Assembly: GCA_014729495.1 (NCBI GenBank)
Contig: WJJV01000036.1
Coordinates: 1 to 22,298 of the forward strand
DNA length: 22,298 bases
Direction: 5' to 3'
Source: Candidatus Woesearchaeota archaeon
GTDB lineage: Archaea > Nanobdellota > Nanobdellia > Woesearchaeales > UBA12501
Positions 1 through 6,601 of the stretch are shown piece after piece. Position numbers and translations under genes: made by a program. The notes under the pieces were generated by a model that was not told the DNA's origin, did not search any database, and worked only from the letters and a program-made list of their open reading frames with translations. Numbering within the stretch: position 1 is the first letter of the stretch; each line of letters opens with the position of its first letter.

Positions 1-117
1 ATTATCTACAGCAGGCCTTTGGTCGAGGGATACCGGGACATCTATCCCTGACCGGAGCATCTTTCCTTTGCTGGCTATTTCTGCCCTAACCCATGTCTCC
101 TTTGTTTTCCTTTGCAT
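1..117 (-). CDS. Unidentified protein, N-terminal 39 residues only
   Basis: The reading frame is open from an ATG at 117 to the window edge, giving 39 codons that begin MQRKTKETWVRAEIASKGK. A GGAG ribosome binding site lies 8 nt before the ATG (126-129 on the plus strand), which supports this start; the ATG at 126 reaches a stop quickly. The gene starts 19 nt after the 3' end of tRNA-His on the same strand, so the two are probably co-transcribed. The visible N-terminus is basic and then contains a GIDVPVSLDQRPAVD stretch. I do not recognise the family, and the rest of the gene lies outside the window. Confidence 0.5.
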   Translation of the reverse strand, partial: MQRKTKETWVRAEIASKGKMLRSGIDVPVSLDQRPAVDN

Positions 118-136
118 ATTATCATCTCCTAAATAG

Positions 137-208
137 GTTCACAGCCGGGATTTGCACCCAGACATTCTGCTTCACAGGCAGATGTGCTGCTATTACACCA
201 CTGCGAAC
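137..208 (-). tRNA. tRNA-His (GTG anticodon)
   Basis: The minus strand folds into a 72-nt cloverleaf. The acceptor stem has eight pairs, GTTCGCAG with CTGTGAAC, as expected for tRNA-His with an encoded G-1 opposite discriminator C73. The D stem is GTGT/GCAC, the anticodon stem TCTGC/GCAGA encloses loop CTGTGAA (anticodon GTG), and the T stem CTGGG/CCCGG encloses TGCAAAT. CCA is not encoded, which fits the CCA-adding enzyme gene nearby. No intron is seen. Two elbow positions are unusual: the D loop AATAGCA has A where G18 is expected, and the T loop has G at position 55. The tRNA lies 11 nt after the upstream small gene and 19 nt before the next one, so it is probably embedded in a protein-coding transcript. 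Confidence 0.9.
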
Positions 209-219
209 ATCTTGTATCC

Positions 220-477
220 TTAATACACTCTGCACCCTTCATCATCCACCACAAAATATTCCCATTCACATAATTCCTTTGCCAGCCTGCTGTTATTCTG
301 GACTGTGAAGTCAATAGCTTCCTGCTCTGTGTCAAAATCTTCTGTCTTTACAGGCTTAACCATCCTTCTCTGAGGATAGCAATTCCAAAGATATACTGCA
401 AACTTTCCTTCTGGTGCTTTTACATAATCCAGCTTACTTCCATCTTCATCAACTTGCACTTCATCATCAATTGCCAT
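220..477 (-). CDS. Small acidic hypothetical protein (85 aa)
   Basis: I chose the ATG at 477 (MAIDDEVQVDEDG) rather than the in-frame ATG at 498, because GGAGG stands about 8 nt before it. The protein is acidic, without membrane segments or signal peptide. It has aromatic-rich patches, KFAVYLWNCYPQRR and CEWEYFVVDDEG, and a predicted helix around DTEQEAIDFTVQNNSRLAKEL, suggesting a small folded alpha/beta domain. Three Cys are scattered and form no zinc motif. I recognise no family. The stop codon is 11 nt before tRNA-His on the same strand, so it probably shares a transcript with the tRNA. It is separated from the upstream operon by about 300 bp and a terminator-like hairpin. Confidence 0.7.
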   Translation of the reverse strand: MAIDDEVQVDEDGSKLDYVKAPEGKFAVYLWNCYPQRRMVKPVKTEDFDTEQEAIDFTVQNNSRLAKELCEWEYFVVDDEGCRVY

Positions 478-541
478 CTTTCTTTCCTCCGAGCTCATAG
501 CTCACGCTATATCAAAAACAAAAACCATTTAGGTTGCAAAA

Positions 542-576
542 GGACCAAAAAAGACTTACTTTTCTTTTTTAGGTCC
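542..576. other. 12-bp hairpin in the 478-787 intergenic region
   Basis: GGACC at 542-546 pairs with GGTCC at 572-576, and AAAAAAG at 547-553 pairs with CTTTTTT at 564-570, leaving one bulged A (571) and a 10-nt loop. On the minus strand it lies about 65 nt before the start of the 85-aa protein and is followed by TTTTGC. It could be a leader structure of that gene or a terminator; the sequence does not decide between them. Confidence 0.5.
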
Positions 577-602
577 AGAGAATGTTTATTTTTAGAGATA
601 GA

Positions 603-656
603 GCTAGCTGACGCTAGCCATGAAATGCAGAAGAATAGATTCTGGAGCACTGGCTA
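603..656. other. Nested inverted repeats in intergenic DNA
   Basis: Two alternative structures overlap here. GCTAGC (603-608) can pair with GCTAGC (613-618) around a TGAC loop. TAGCCA (615-620) can instead pair with TGGCTA (651-656), enclosing an inner CAGAA/TTCTG hairpin (628-644). The rest of 478-787 holds nothing I can name: it is A/T-rich with no coding frame. A small structured RNA is possible but unproven. Confidence 0.3.
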
Positions 657-742
657 AATAAAACTAAGAACAGTTCACAAACAATGAATACAATCACTTT
701 TTGCCATTTTTATTCACAAGAATAAACAGGATCCAGGTGTTT

Positions 743-790
743 AAAAAACTTTTGTTTTTATGATCATTTCTTTCTTCTTGATTATGATCA
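743..790 (-). terminator. Probable terminator of the 788-4239 operon
   Basis: On the minus strand the stop codon of the COG2426-type gene forms part of an ATGATCA/TGATCAT inverted repeat (784-790 and 761-767, 16-nt loop). An A-rich stretch and a run of six T (743-748) follow. T tracts are the main archaeal termination signal. The position at the end of a four-gene run supports the call. Confidence 0.5.
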
Positions 791-1267
791 TCCATTCATC
801 TTTATCAGGAAAAAGAATGCCTCAGCTCCTGACACAGATACTGCAGTGACAATTGTTCCTGCAATCAGGACTCCAATCACAGCTGCATAGAATGACTTCC
901 TGTATCCCAGGCCAAGCAGGTATGCTGCAAGCATCCCACTGTAGACTCCGCTTCCTGGAAAAGGGACTGCGATGAAAGCAGCGACTGCCCACTCGCCGTA
1001 CTTCTCAACATACTTGTGGATCTTTTTCTGGGTCTTCTCAACATACTTATTGTAAAGCTTGTCTATAATCTTTATGCGCAGGAATACATGTATCACCTTA
1101 TCAAGGAAGAAATACACAATGGGTGCGAGAAGGATGTTTGTTATAACGCAGACAGCGAAAACAAGAGGCCAGCCCATGCCTTCCTTTAGTATTCCATAGG
1201 GTATGCTTGCTCTGAGCTCAAGAAACGGCAGGAGCGTTACAAGTATAATCTGCAGTATGCTTTCCAT
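788..1267 (-). CDS. COG2426-type (Sm_multidrug_ex) membrane protein
   Basis: This 159-aa polytopic membrane protein has four or more hydrophobic segments. Two features are typical of the small multidrug-export-like family COG2426: LELRASIPYG near residues 17-26, and VPFPGSGVYSG near 101-111 in the place where relatives carry a PxPGTG-like re-entrant motif. A basic amphipathic stretch (about 55-90) separates the two halves. The family name is historical; transport of drugs has not been shown for most members, and the real substrate is unknown. The ATG follows the upstream TAA by one base, with an AGGTCAT-type ribosome binding site inside the end of that gene, so translation is coupled. It is the last gene of the minus-strand operon. 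Confidence 0.8.
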   Translation of the reverse strand: MESILQIILVTLLPFLELRASIPYGILKEGMGWPLVFAVCVITNILLAPIVYFFLDKVIHVFLRIKIIDKLYNKYVEKTQKKIHKYVEKYGEWAVAAFIAVPFPGSGVYSGMLAAYLLGLGYRKSFYAAVIGVLIAGTIVTAVSVSGAEAFFFLIKMNG

Positions 1268-1268
1268 C

Positions 1269-2057
1269 TTATGACCTTGAGGCTTTCTTCAGCTGTGACA
1301 CCATTGGCTTAAGGGAGTCGACCAGCATGTCCACTTCACCAATGCCTGTCTTTGTCAGGTCAACATCAAAGTTGCCTTTTGTTATGATTCTCATCTTCTC
1401 AGTCACATTCCTGACAGCTTTTGAGAGTCTGCTTGAGATTATTGATGCGATCAGTATTATTATAAGCATTGTGGGTATGTTCTGCAATATTGAGCTCATC
1501 AGGAATCCCTGGGAGCTGAATCCAGTAAGTCCCCTGATATAGTAGAACCTATGCAGGAATGAGACTGCTATTATAAAGAGCGCTAAGATAATATAGGATA
1601 TTATTGTGAGCAGCGAGATGCTGATGAACCATCTTTTTTCTTTAATCTTATTCTTGGCAGCTTTCTTACCGTCACTTAATTCTTTTTTGCCTGTATCCTT
1701 CTTCCTCAATATGTACAGCTTGAAGCTAACTACGCTTCTCTTCAGCGACATGACAAGGTCATGCATCTCTCTTATCCTGCTGTCCTCAACAGAGACTCCG
1801 ATATCTCCTTTGCTTATTCTTATTATCTTATCTCTTATCTCTGATAGAGGCTTTGTTATTATGTATGCAGAGACTATGCCCAAACCTGCTGCCAATATGA
1901 TATCACTGATGAATATCATTGCGCTTACTCTCAGGAAATCAGACATCAGGAAACCCTCAAGATACTTAAGGCTCTGGTACCTGAAATATGCTGATAAAGG
2001 ATACACTATGATCACAAGAAGAACTGCTGTAAGGGGGTATAGTGTCTTGAATCTCAT
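1269..2057 (-). CDS. Four-helix membrane protein with two HAMP modules, no output domain
   Basis: This 262-aa protein has two similar halves, each made of a transmembrane helix, a short extracytoplasmic loop, a second helix and a HAMP-like module. Helices lie near 7-24, 46-68, 145-168 and 190-210. HAMP 1 (about 66-115) starts with a helix leading into KPLSEIRDKI and contains ISKGDIGVSV. HAMP 2 (about 210-257) contains ITKGNFDVDL and GEVDMLVDSL. A Lys-rich linker (118-142) joins the halves. No kinase, methyl-accepting, cyclase or PAS domain follows. HAMP 1 resembles the HAMP of the Cache protein at 9583 (SRIREMHDLVMSLKR against SRIKEIQSLIDSLDR). An AGGAG site precedes the ATG by about 13 nt. 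HAMP modules pass conformational signals across membranes; here the partner is unknown and may be a kinase encoded elsewhere. Confidence 0.7.
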   Translation of the reverse strand: MRFKTLYPLTAVLLVIIVYPLSAYFRYQSLKYLEGFLMSDFLRVSAMIFISDIILAAGLGIVSAYIITKPLSEIRDKIIRISKGDIGVSVEDSRIREMHDLVMSLKRSVVSFKLYILRKKDTGKKELSDGKKAAKNKIKEKRWFISISLLTIISYIILALFIIAVSFLHRFYYIRGLTGFSSQGFLMSSILQNIPTMLIIILIASIISSRLSKAVRNVTEKMRIITKGNFDVDLTKTGIGEVDMLVDSLKPMVSQLKKASRS

Positions 2058-2093
2058 CTTTTTTGTATTGCTCCTTTCCTGATAAGAAGATCA

Positions 2094-2858
2094 TCAGGAA
2101 CCATTCTCTTTTCTTTTCCTTTCGTATATCTCATTGGCTTCTGCGAGCTTGTCATGGTTGCCTATGTCAAACCAGCTTCCCTCAAAAACGAATCCATACA
2201 CATGGGTCTGCCTGTGAAGCCATTCTATATACCTGCCGGGCTGATCAGGATTATTGCCTTTCTTTATGTACTCATCTATCATGTCCAGCTTGTCCTTAGG
2301 AAATATGTAGAAGCATATTGCAATAAGAGTAGTGCTGGGATTCTGGGGCTTCTCCTCAAAGCTTATCAGCTTCTCATTGCCGTCTATATCAACGACTCCG
2401 AATCTTGTAGCAAGCTCGTGCTCCTTGATGTCATGCAGGACCACAACAGGCTCGTTCTTGTCGTAGAAGAAATCAACGACATCTTTTGCATCAAAGTCAA
2501 ACAGGTTGTCCCCTCCGACAACAAGAAGATCATCATCTATGCCTTCATTGTCTATCACATATTTCATGTCGCCTATTGCTCCGAGCTTGTCATCTTCGCT
2601 TGTTGAATTGTCGTTCACTATCCTTATCTTCTTTTCTGTGCTGTAATTCTCTGCCCAGGCAGAGAACTTGTCATAGAACTTTGCATTAGTCACAACATAG
2701 ACAGTATCTATGTCTTTTACAGGCTCAAGCTTTTCCATGATATAATCTATCATGGGCTTTCCTGCCACAGGAAGAAGGGGCTTTGGCTTGTCTTTTGTCA
2801 GAGGATAAAGTCTTGTTGCATATCCTGCTGCAAGTATAATCGCTTTGATATTGATCAC
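2094..2858 (-). CDS. Sugar-phosphate nucleotidyltransferase (RmlA-like)
   Basis: This 254-aa cytoplasmic enzyme transfers NMP from NTP to a sugar 1-phosphate, making an NDP-sugar. The N-terminal signature is clear: ILAAGYATRLYPLTKDKPKP with the GxxTR loop and the following Lys-Pro substrate-binding segment (about 8-27). VVGGDNLFDF (113-122) carries the metal-binding Asp, and FEEKPQNP and the C-terminal GSWFDIGNHD are further family motifs. The length matches the short glucose-1-phosphate thymidylyl/uridylyltransferase class without a C-terminal hexapeptide-repeat domain. The sugar and nucleotide cannot be told from sequence. The start is a GTG one base after the upstream TGA, so it is translationally coupled; no other start leaves the N-terminal strand intact. 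It could feed the glycosyltransferases at the right end of the window. Confidence 0.88.
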   Translation of the reverse strand: MINIKAIILAAGYATRLYPLTKDKPKPLLPVAGKPMIDYIMEKLEPVKDIDTVYVVTNAKFYDKFSAWAENYSTEKKIRIVNDNSTSEDDKLGAIGDMKYVIDNEGIDDDLLVVGGDNLFDFDAKDVVDFFYDKNEPVVVLHDIKEHELATRFGVVDIDGNEKLISFEEKPQNPSTTLIAICFYIFPKDKLDMIDEYIKKGNNPDQPGRYIEWLHRQTHVYGFVFEGSWFDIGNHDKLAEANEIYERKRKENGS

Positions 2859-2859
2859 C

Positions 2860-4239
2860 TCATCTGTTGCTTGTCTTATGCTTTTTCTTTGTTTTCTTCT
2901 TTTTCTTTGTACTCTTTTTTCTCAGCTTTTCAGGAATATGGTGCGCATCCTCACTATCAATTCTGATGCTGCCTGCCCTTTCCCTGATATAGCTGTTCTT
3001 GAACAGGCTTTTTATAAATCTTTCTGCATTAGTGAATTCCCTCTCCACTTCTGCATAAGCTCTGCTGTCCTTTACAAAAACATTCTTGTGAGAATCTGCG
3101 AACTTCCTGTAATGCCTCTTCACATTTACAGGAGGTCCTGTCCTCACAGCCTTCTTTGGAAGATCCTTCCTGTCTGTGATTATCCAGAAGACGGCGCTGC
3201 TTTTCCTGTCCCAGTGCCATCCATGATCTATGACAGTGAAATCATTCATTGAGAGCTGCTGGATTATGAACTGCAGGGTCTTGAGCAGTTTCGCGCCCAT
3301 GACATCCTCCTTGCCTCTTTTTGGTGATGCTTTTATGAGTATAAGCTTGCCTCCTCTTTTCCTTGCCTCTTTCTTAAGTTCAGAGATATCCATCTTTTCA
3401 GGGACAAAGAAATCCTTTGAGGGATTCTTCAGGAATTCAGCTGCCCTTTTCCTGAATAGCCTGAAATTCTTCTCATCAAGAGCAGCAGCTGCATTGCGGT
3501 CAGGCTGCACAGGATCTATCACAATAAGGGGGGACTGGGTCTTTGACCTGTTGAGGTTGAACAGTGCCTTTCCTTTATGATGTTTGTAATGATCTATGAC
3601 CTGCTTCTTTTTCCATGACTTTGATGCCTTGAGCAGGCTGAGGAAGCCTCCATAATGGATAGTGATTATGTCAACAACATGGCCTGAGAATCCTTTTATG
3701 TATGACTCTGCTCCATAGATGCCTGCTGCCTTGCAGAATGCTTTTGTGAGCATGATCTCCTTCTTCATCCCAGAGAAACTATTGACCCATCTGACATGCA
3801 GAGGGCTGCAGTCTGTGACATTCTCTGCATTTGAGCAGTCCCTTATGTTCAGCACAGGGACAATCTCATACTGTATTCCATTGCTGATGCGGTAATAATC
3901 CCTGGAACCATGTATCCTTCTGACTTTGCTGAATCCTTTCCTCAATACTTTCCCGAGAATTGCAGACATATCAGCATCCTTTTGTTTGTACTTGTCTCGG
4001 TTGAACTTCACGAATATATCAACATCATGATCTCCTCTGAGGAAAGTGCCTTTTGCTACAGAGCCTCCTGCCACAGCTGTGGCATTGACCCCTTCCTTCT
4101 TGAGCAGGCTGTTGACTTTGCTGATGAATTCTCTGGCCTCTTTTACTGTCGCGCTCTTTGCAGGCTTTATCTGCGAGAGCACCTCCTGAAGAATCATCTC
4201 CATATCACCTGATCTCTTTTTCATTCTCTGGCCAGCCAT
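2860..4239 (-). CDS. cca: CCA-adding enzyme, archaeal class I tRNA nucleotidyltransferase
   Basis: This 459-aa enzyme adds the 3' CCA to tRNAs from CTP and ATP without a template. GGSVAKGTFLRGDHDVDIFV (58-77) has the GGS nucleotidyltransferase motif and the two metal-binding Asp residues. QYEIVPVLNI (121-130) is the third strand that normally supplies the third carboxylate. WVNSFSGMKKEIMLTKAFCKAAGIYG, GFSGHVVDIITIHYGGF and DPVQPDRNAAAAL are the central and tail-domain signatures of the archaeal family. Length is normal. The C-terminus carries an extra run of Lys (KKKKKTKKKHKTSNR). The tRNA-His in this window lacks encoded CCA, so the enzyme is needed. The ATG at 4239 has no ribosome binding site but sits about 25-30 nt after a TATA element, so the mRNA is probably leaderless. 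Confidence 0.95.
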   Translation of the reverse strand: MAGQRMKKRSGDMEMILQEVLSQIKPAKSATVKEAREFISKVNSLLKKEGVNATAVAGGSVAKGTFLRGDHDVDIFVKFNRDKYKQKDADMSAILGKVLRKGFSKVRRIHGSRDYYRISNGIQYEIVPVLNIRDCSNAENVTDCSPLHVRWVNSFSGMKKEIMLTKAFCKAAGIYGAESYIKGFSGHVVDIITIHYGGFLSLLKASKSWKKKQVIDHYKHHKGKALFNLNRSKTQSPLIVIDPVQPDRNAAAALDEKNFRLFRKRAAEFLKNPSKDFFVPEKMDISELKKEARKRGGKLILIKASPKRGKEDVMGAKLLKTLQFIIQQLSMNDFTVIDHGWHWDRKSSAVFWIITDRKDLPKKAVRTGPPVNVKRHYRKFADSHKNVFVKDSRAYAEVEREFTNAERFIKSLFKNSYIRERAGSIRIDSEDAHHIPEKLRKKSTKKKKKTKKKHKTSNR

Positions 4240-4259
4240 AATGTATGATTATCCATGTT

Positions 4260-4281
4260 GATTTAAAAATATTTTGCTGCA
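4260..4281 (-). promoter_or_regulatory. TATA-type promoter for the cca operon
   Basis: Read on the minus strand, CAGCAAAATATTTTTAAAT ends about 20 nt before the cca ATG. An archaeal TATA box lies about 25 nt before the transcription start, which would place the start at or next to the ATG. The first 13 bases are an exact inverted copy of those in the divergent plus-strand element at 4327. Confidence 0.6.
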
Positions 4282-4326
4282 GTATTCGCATGATTAATGG
4301 CTTTCAGGTCTTTATAGCACCTAAAA

Positions 4327-4342
4327 CAGCAAAATATTTAAA
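4327..4342 (+). promoter_or_regulatory. TATA-type element of the divergent response-regulator operon
   Basis: CAGCAAAATATTTAAA matches the minus-strand cca element and, at 15 of 16 bases, the element at 6845 before another receiver gene. The purine/C-rich bases before the A/T core fit a BRE-TATA arrangement. It stands about 110 nt before the ATG at 4454, so the leader would be long. A second candidate TATA box, TATAAATA at 4381-4388, is closer. A small hairpin, CCAGA/TCTGG (4401-4417), lies in the leader. Confidence 0.5.
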
Positions 4343-4453
4343 GGAAATAGTCTGTATGTTGATAATAGTCAATAATACAATATAAATATGTGGCTGGTGC
4401 CCAGATATTGTTTCTGGATCAGCTTGGCTTAATCAAAAAGAGGCTGCTGAAGC

Positions 4454-4879
4454 ATGGTTAATATACTTGTTGTAGATGATGAATTTGATGATCTAAAGAA
4501 GATAAAGTCTGTTCTTGAGAGAGATGGTCATAACATAACTGCAGTCACAAGCGGATCAAGGGCTCTGGAAGCACTTGCAGGACCGGAATTTGATGTGGTC
4601 ATAGTGGATATCCTGATGCCTTCCCTATGCGGATATGAACTCCTGAAGATACTGGAGCAGAGGAAAAAATATAAAACCAGTGTAGTATTTCTTTCAATAA
4701 TGCCTGGAAAAGAGTTCATGAACAGTTATTCTGATGTATTCATAAAAAAGCCATTCTCTACAGAGGCCTTGCTGTCAGGAATAAGGGAAGCTTTGGGAAA
4801 GAGCAAGAAGGCAAAAGTGAAGAGCTCTGCTAAGAGAAGAGAATCAAAAAGCAAAGCATCCAGCAAGAAAAGAAAATGA
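4454..4879 (+). CDS. Response regulator receiver protein with basic C-terminal tail
   Basis: This 141-aa protein is a single receiver (REC) domain. It has the acidic pair D8/D9 in ILVVDDE, the phosphoacceptor D52 in VVIVDILMPS, and the conserved Lys at about 99 in FIKKPFS. No DNA-binding, enzymatic or other output domain follows; residues about 116-141 are Lys/Ser-rich (KSKKAKVKSSAKRR and onward). The protein would take a phosphoryl group from a histidine kinase such as those downstream and act by protein contact. The basic tail may bind nucleic acid or an acidic partner, which is an inference. It is the first gene of a three-gene operon: its TGA overlaps the next ATG as ATGA. It is the most diverged of the five receivers in the window. 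Confidence 0.88.
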   Translation: MVNILVVDDEFDDLKKIKSVLERDGHNITAVTSGSRALEALAGPEFDVVIVDILMPSLCGYELLKILEQRKKYKTSVVFLSIMPGKEFMNSYSDVFIKKPFSTEALLSGIREALGKSKKAKVKSSAKRRESKSKASSKKRK

Positions 4880-5247
4880 CAGGCAAAGAAAAGAAAAAAG
4901 CTAAGATACTCGTAGTGGATGACGAGGCAGACAACAGGCAGACTGTCAAGACTGTGCTTGAGAAGGAAGGATATGAGGTGGTCACTGCTGTAAGCGGTGA
5001 TGACAGCATGAAGAAGATAGAGAAGGAGGATCCTGATCTTGTACTCATGGACATAATGATGCCAGGCACTCCTGTGAAGGACATTGTAAAGCAGGTAAAG
5101 AAGCCTCTTGCATACTTCAGTGTTGTAAGGCTTTCAGAGTCAGAGATGAAAGACCTGCTCAAGCCAAAGAATGTCAAAGGATTTATCCAGAAGCCGTTTG
5201 ACATAGATGAGCTGATCAGTAAAGTAGAGGATATGCTTGGAAAATGA
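4876..5247 (+). CDS. Response regulator receiver protein (paralogue of 6926)
   Basis: This 123-aa stand-alone receiver domain has D15/D16 in ILVVDDE, phosphoacceptor D59 in LVLMDIMMPG, and Lys 106 in FIQKPFD. After the phosphorylation site it has PGTPVKD rather than the usual MDG, a feature shared with its paralogue at 6926. The pair are about two-thirds identical in protein, and a stretch of about 41 bases from 4931 is identical in DNA to the copy from 6974. No output domain is present. It overlaps both neighbours by the sequence ATGA, so the three genes are translated together. Its partner is plausibly the KaiC-like protein encoded next. Confidence 0.9.
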   Translation: MTGKEKKKAKILVVDDEADNRQTVKTVLEKEGYEVVTAVSGDDSMKKIEKEDPDLVLMDIMMPGTPVKDIVKQVKKPLAYFSVVRLSESEMKDLLKPKNVKGFIQKPFDIDELISKVEDMLGK

Positions 5248-5780
5248 CAGACTTCAAGATATTGTCTGAGATGGGAAGGAGCAAGACAACTTTAGTTCTT
5301 ATGCCCAGTCTTGAATACAATGAGGACACTATCAAGATAATCCGGCAGCTCAAGGACAAGAGCGTATGCTATGTGACCCTGAATAAGACATTCAATGCAT
5401 TGCAGGAGCTGTTCAAGAAGCATAAAGTCAGCACTGATAATATAGTTTTTGTTGACGCAATATCAAAGACAATAAGGAAAGCACCTGCCCAGACAGACCA
5501 GTGCTATTATGTGAGCGCGCCGAGCGCTCTGACAGAGATGTCATTAGTGATATCAAAATTCCTGAAGCATGATTTTGAGTATCTGATATTTGACTCAATA
5601 ACAAACCTGGTGATATACGAGAAGAAGGATGCAGTTGCTAAGTTCATCTCTCATCTGGTGAACAAGACAGAATCAAGCAAGACAAAGGCTATCTTCTACG
5701 CTCTCAAGACTGAGGAGCATGCAACTCTGATAGACCAGGTGGGCATGTTCGTGGATAATGTGGTCAATCTGACCAAATGA
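5244..5780 (+). CDS. Degenerate KaiC/RecA-fold protein lacking Walker A
   Basis: This 178-aa soluble protein has the strand pattern of the KaiC/RecA-like fold. A first strand (TTLVLMPS, 15-22) stands where the P-loop strand would be, but there is no GxxxxGKT. VCYVTLNKTFNALQELF (41-57) corresponds to the strand and helix that follow the P-loop helix in KaiC. FEYLIFDSITNLVIYEKKDAV (111-131) matches the Walker B strand and its following loop, with D117. KTKAIFYALK and MFVDNVVNLTK complete the core. ATP hydrolysis is therefore unlikely. Proteins of this kind in archaea often accompany response regulators, and the four-base overlap with the receiver gene upstream suggests that they form a complex. 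The assignment rests on pattern only; DUF835-like is an alternative name for the same type of fold. Confidence 0.6.
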   Translation: MTDFKILSEMGRSKTTLVLMPSLEYNEDTIKIIRQLKDKSVCYVTLNKTFNALQELFKKHKVSTDNIVFVDAISKTIRKAPAQTDQCYYVSAPSALTEMSLVISKFLKHDFEYLIFDSITNLVIYEKKDAVAKFISHLVNKTESSKTKAIFYALKTEEHATLIDQVGMFVDNVVNLTK

Positions 5781-5826
5781 GTGATCTGACCAGAAGATTG
5801 AAGTATGGCACTGTCAGGCAGGCTTT

Positions 5827-5883
5827 TGCTGCTGCCAGATTATCCCAGCAGCACTATTGATTATTATTATTATTATTATTATT
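5827..5883 (+). terminator. Hairpin plus T-rich microsatellite after the 4454-5780 operon
   Basis: TGCTGCTG (5827-5834) pairs with CAGCAGCA (5846-5853) around an 11-nt loop, 47 nt after the stop codon. It is followed by (ATT)8 at 5860-5883, which is T-rich and could end transcription. The same TTGCTGCTGCC word recurs at 6460, 6624 and 6742. Confidence 0.45.
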
Positions 5884-5885
5884 CC

Positions 5886-6330
5886 CCTTGCCTCGCTGGT
5901 AAGAAGTTGCTATTGCTTTTATTTTATTCTCTTGCAAATTATTCCTTGCCTCTCTGATAAGATGCTGCTAATGCTATGCAGGCGAGGTGGCGAATACTTT
6001 TTGTAAACTTCTCAGTACCATTTTCTTCCTAGCCTCTCCGATAAGCGCAAAGAACCCGACCACGGAGAGGTGGCGATTGCTTTTTGTGGATAATTCTGCA
6101 CTTTTCTCCTAGCCTCTCCGATAGGATGCTGCTACCCCTATGTCGGAGAGGTGGCTAAGGTTTTATATAGATCCTTCAGAACCATTAAACTCCTAGCCTT
6201 GCCGACAAGATGGTGATACTCCGAAATCGGCAAGGTGGCAATGGCTTTAAGAGGATTTATTGCACTTTTCTCCTAGCCTCTCCGATAAGCGCAGCAAATC
6301 CGGCCACGGAGAGGTGGCACTGACTTTTGA
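5886..6330. repeat. Tandem array of conserved stem-loops, alternating 84 and 80 bp period
   Basis: Five full units and one truncated leading unit (5886-5943) lie in tandem. Each begins CCTAGCC or CCTTGCC and forms a stem: 5949-5956 with 5979-5987, 6033-6040 with 6063-6070, 6113-6121 with 6143-6151, 6197-6205 with 6227-6235, and 6277-6284 with 6307-6314. Stem starts are 84, 80, 84 and 80 bp apart. Every right arm is followed by TGGC. Units 2, 3 and 5 use CCTCTCCG/CGGAGAGG. Unit 4 uses CCTTGCCGA/TCGGCAAGG, changing two base pairs on both sides so that pairing is kept. Units 1 and 3 share loop and spacer words, as do units 2 and 5 (loop) and 2 and 4 (spacer), so the array grew by duplication of a two-unit block. 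There is no coding frame. It may be a structured RNA, a set of protein-binding sites or a DNA cruciform array. Confidence 0.85.
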
Positions 6331-6365
6331 GTTATGTTAGGCAGCAACAAGGATGAGTACTGAGT

Positions 6366-6407
6366 GCAGAGGGAAAATGCGTTACAAAGTTCGCATTTTC
6401 CCTTTGC
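6366..6407. other. Very strong hairpin, 16-bp stem
   Basis: GCAGAGGGAAAATGCG (6366-6381) pairs with CGCATTTTCCCTTTGC (6392-6407) through 16 pairs including one G-T, with loop TTACAAAGTT. No T tract follows directly on either strand. It separates the stem-loop array from the second repeat family and shares the AAATGC/GCATTT core with the hairpins downstream. Confidence 0.7.
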
Positions 6408-6437
6408 GAATAGGGCAGGCACGAGCATAGCGAGTGA

Positions 6438-6480
6438 CTGACCGTGTACGAATCCAATGTTGCTGCTGCCATATAAGTTA
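6438..6480 (+). repeat. Repeat B, copy 1
   Basis: This 43-bp sequence begins CTGACCGTGTACGAATCCAA and ends CATATAAGTTA. It is identical over its whole length to 6602-6644. Its first 19 bases after the C also occur from 6495. No open frame or known element is recognised. Confidence 0.85.
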
Positions 6481-6494
6481 AAAACTTTCCTCTT

Positions 6495-6567
6495 TGACCG
6501 TGTACGAATCCATTGTTGTTGTTACAAATGCGAAGCTTTTGTAACTAAGAAAATGCAAAGCATTTTC
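6495..6567 (+). repeat. Repeat B, diverged copy 2 with two hairpins
   Basis: The copy begins TGACCGTGTACGAATCCATT and then departs from copy 1 with GTTGTTGTT instead of GTTGCTGCT. It continues into two hairpins: GTTACAAA (6521-6528) with TTTGTAAC (6538-6545), and GAAAATGC (6549-6556) with GCATTTTC (6560-6567) around an AAA triloop. A weaker relative of this part is found at about 6778-6825. Confidence 0.7.
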
Positions 6568-6601
6568 TGTTGTTGCCGTTATTAACTTAAGATTTTATCA
6601 T

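Noticed and set aside
5886..6330. Array taken as CRISPR
   Set aside because: The units differ in length and sequence, there are no exact direct repeats separated by unique spacers of constant size, and no cas genes are present.
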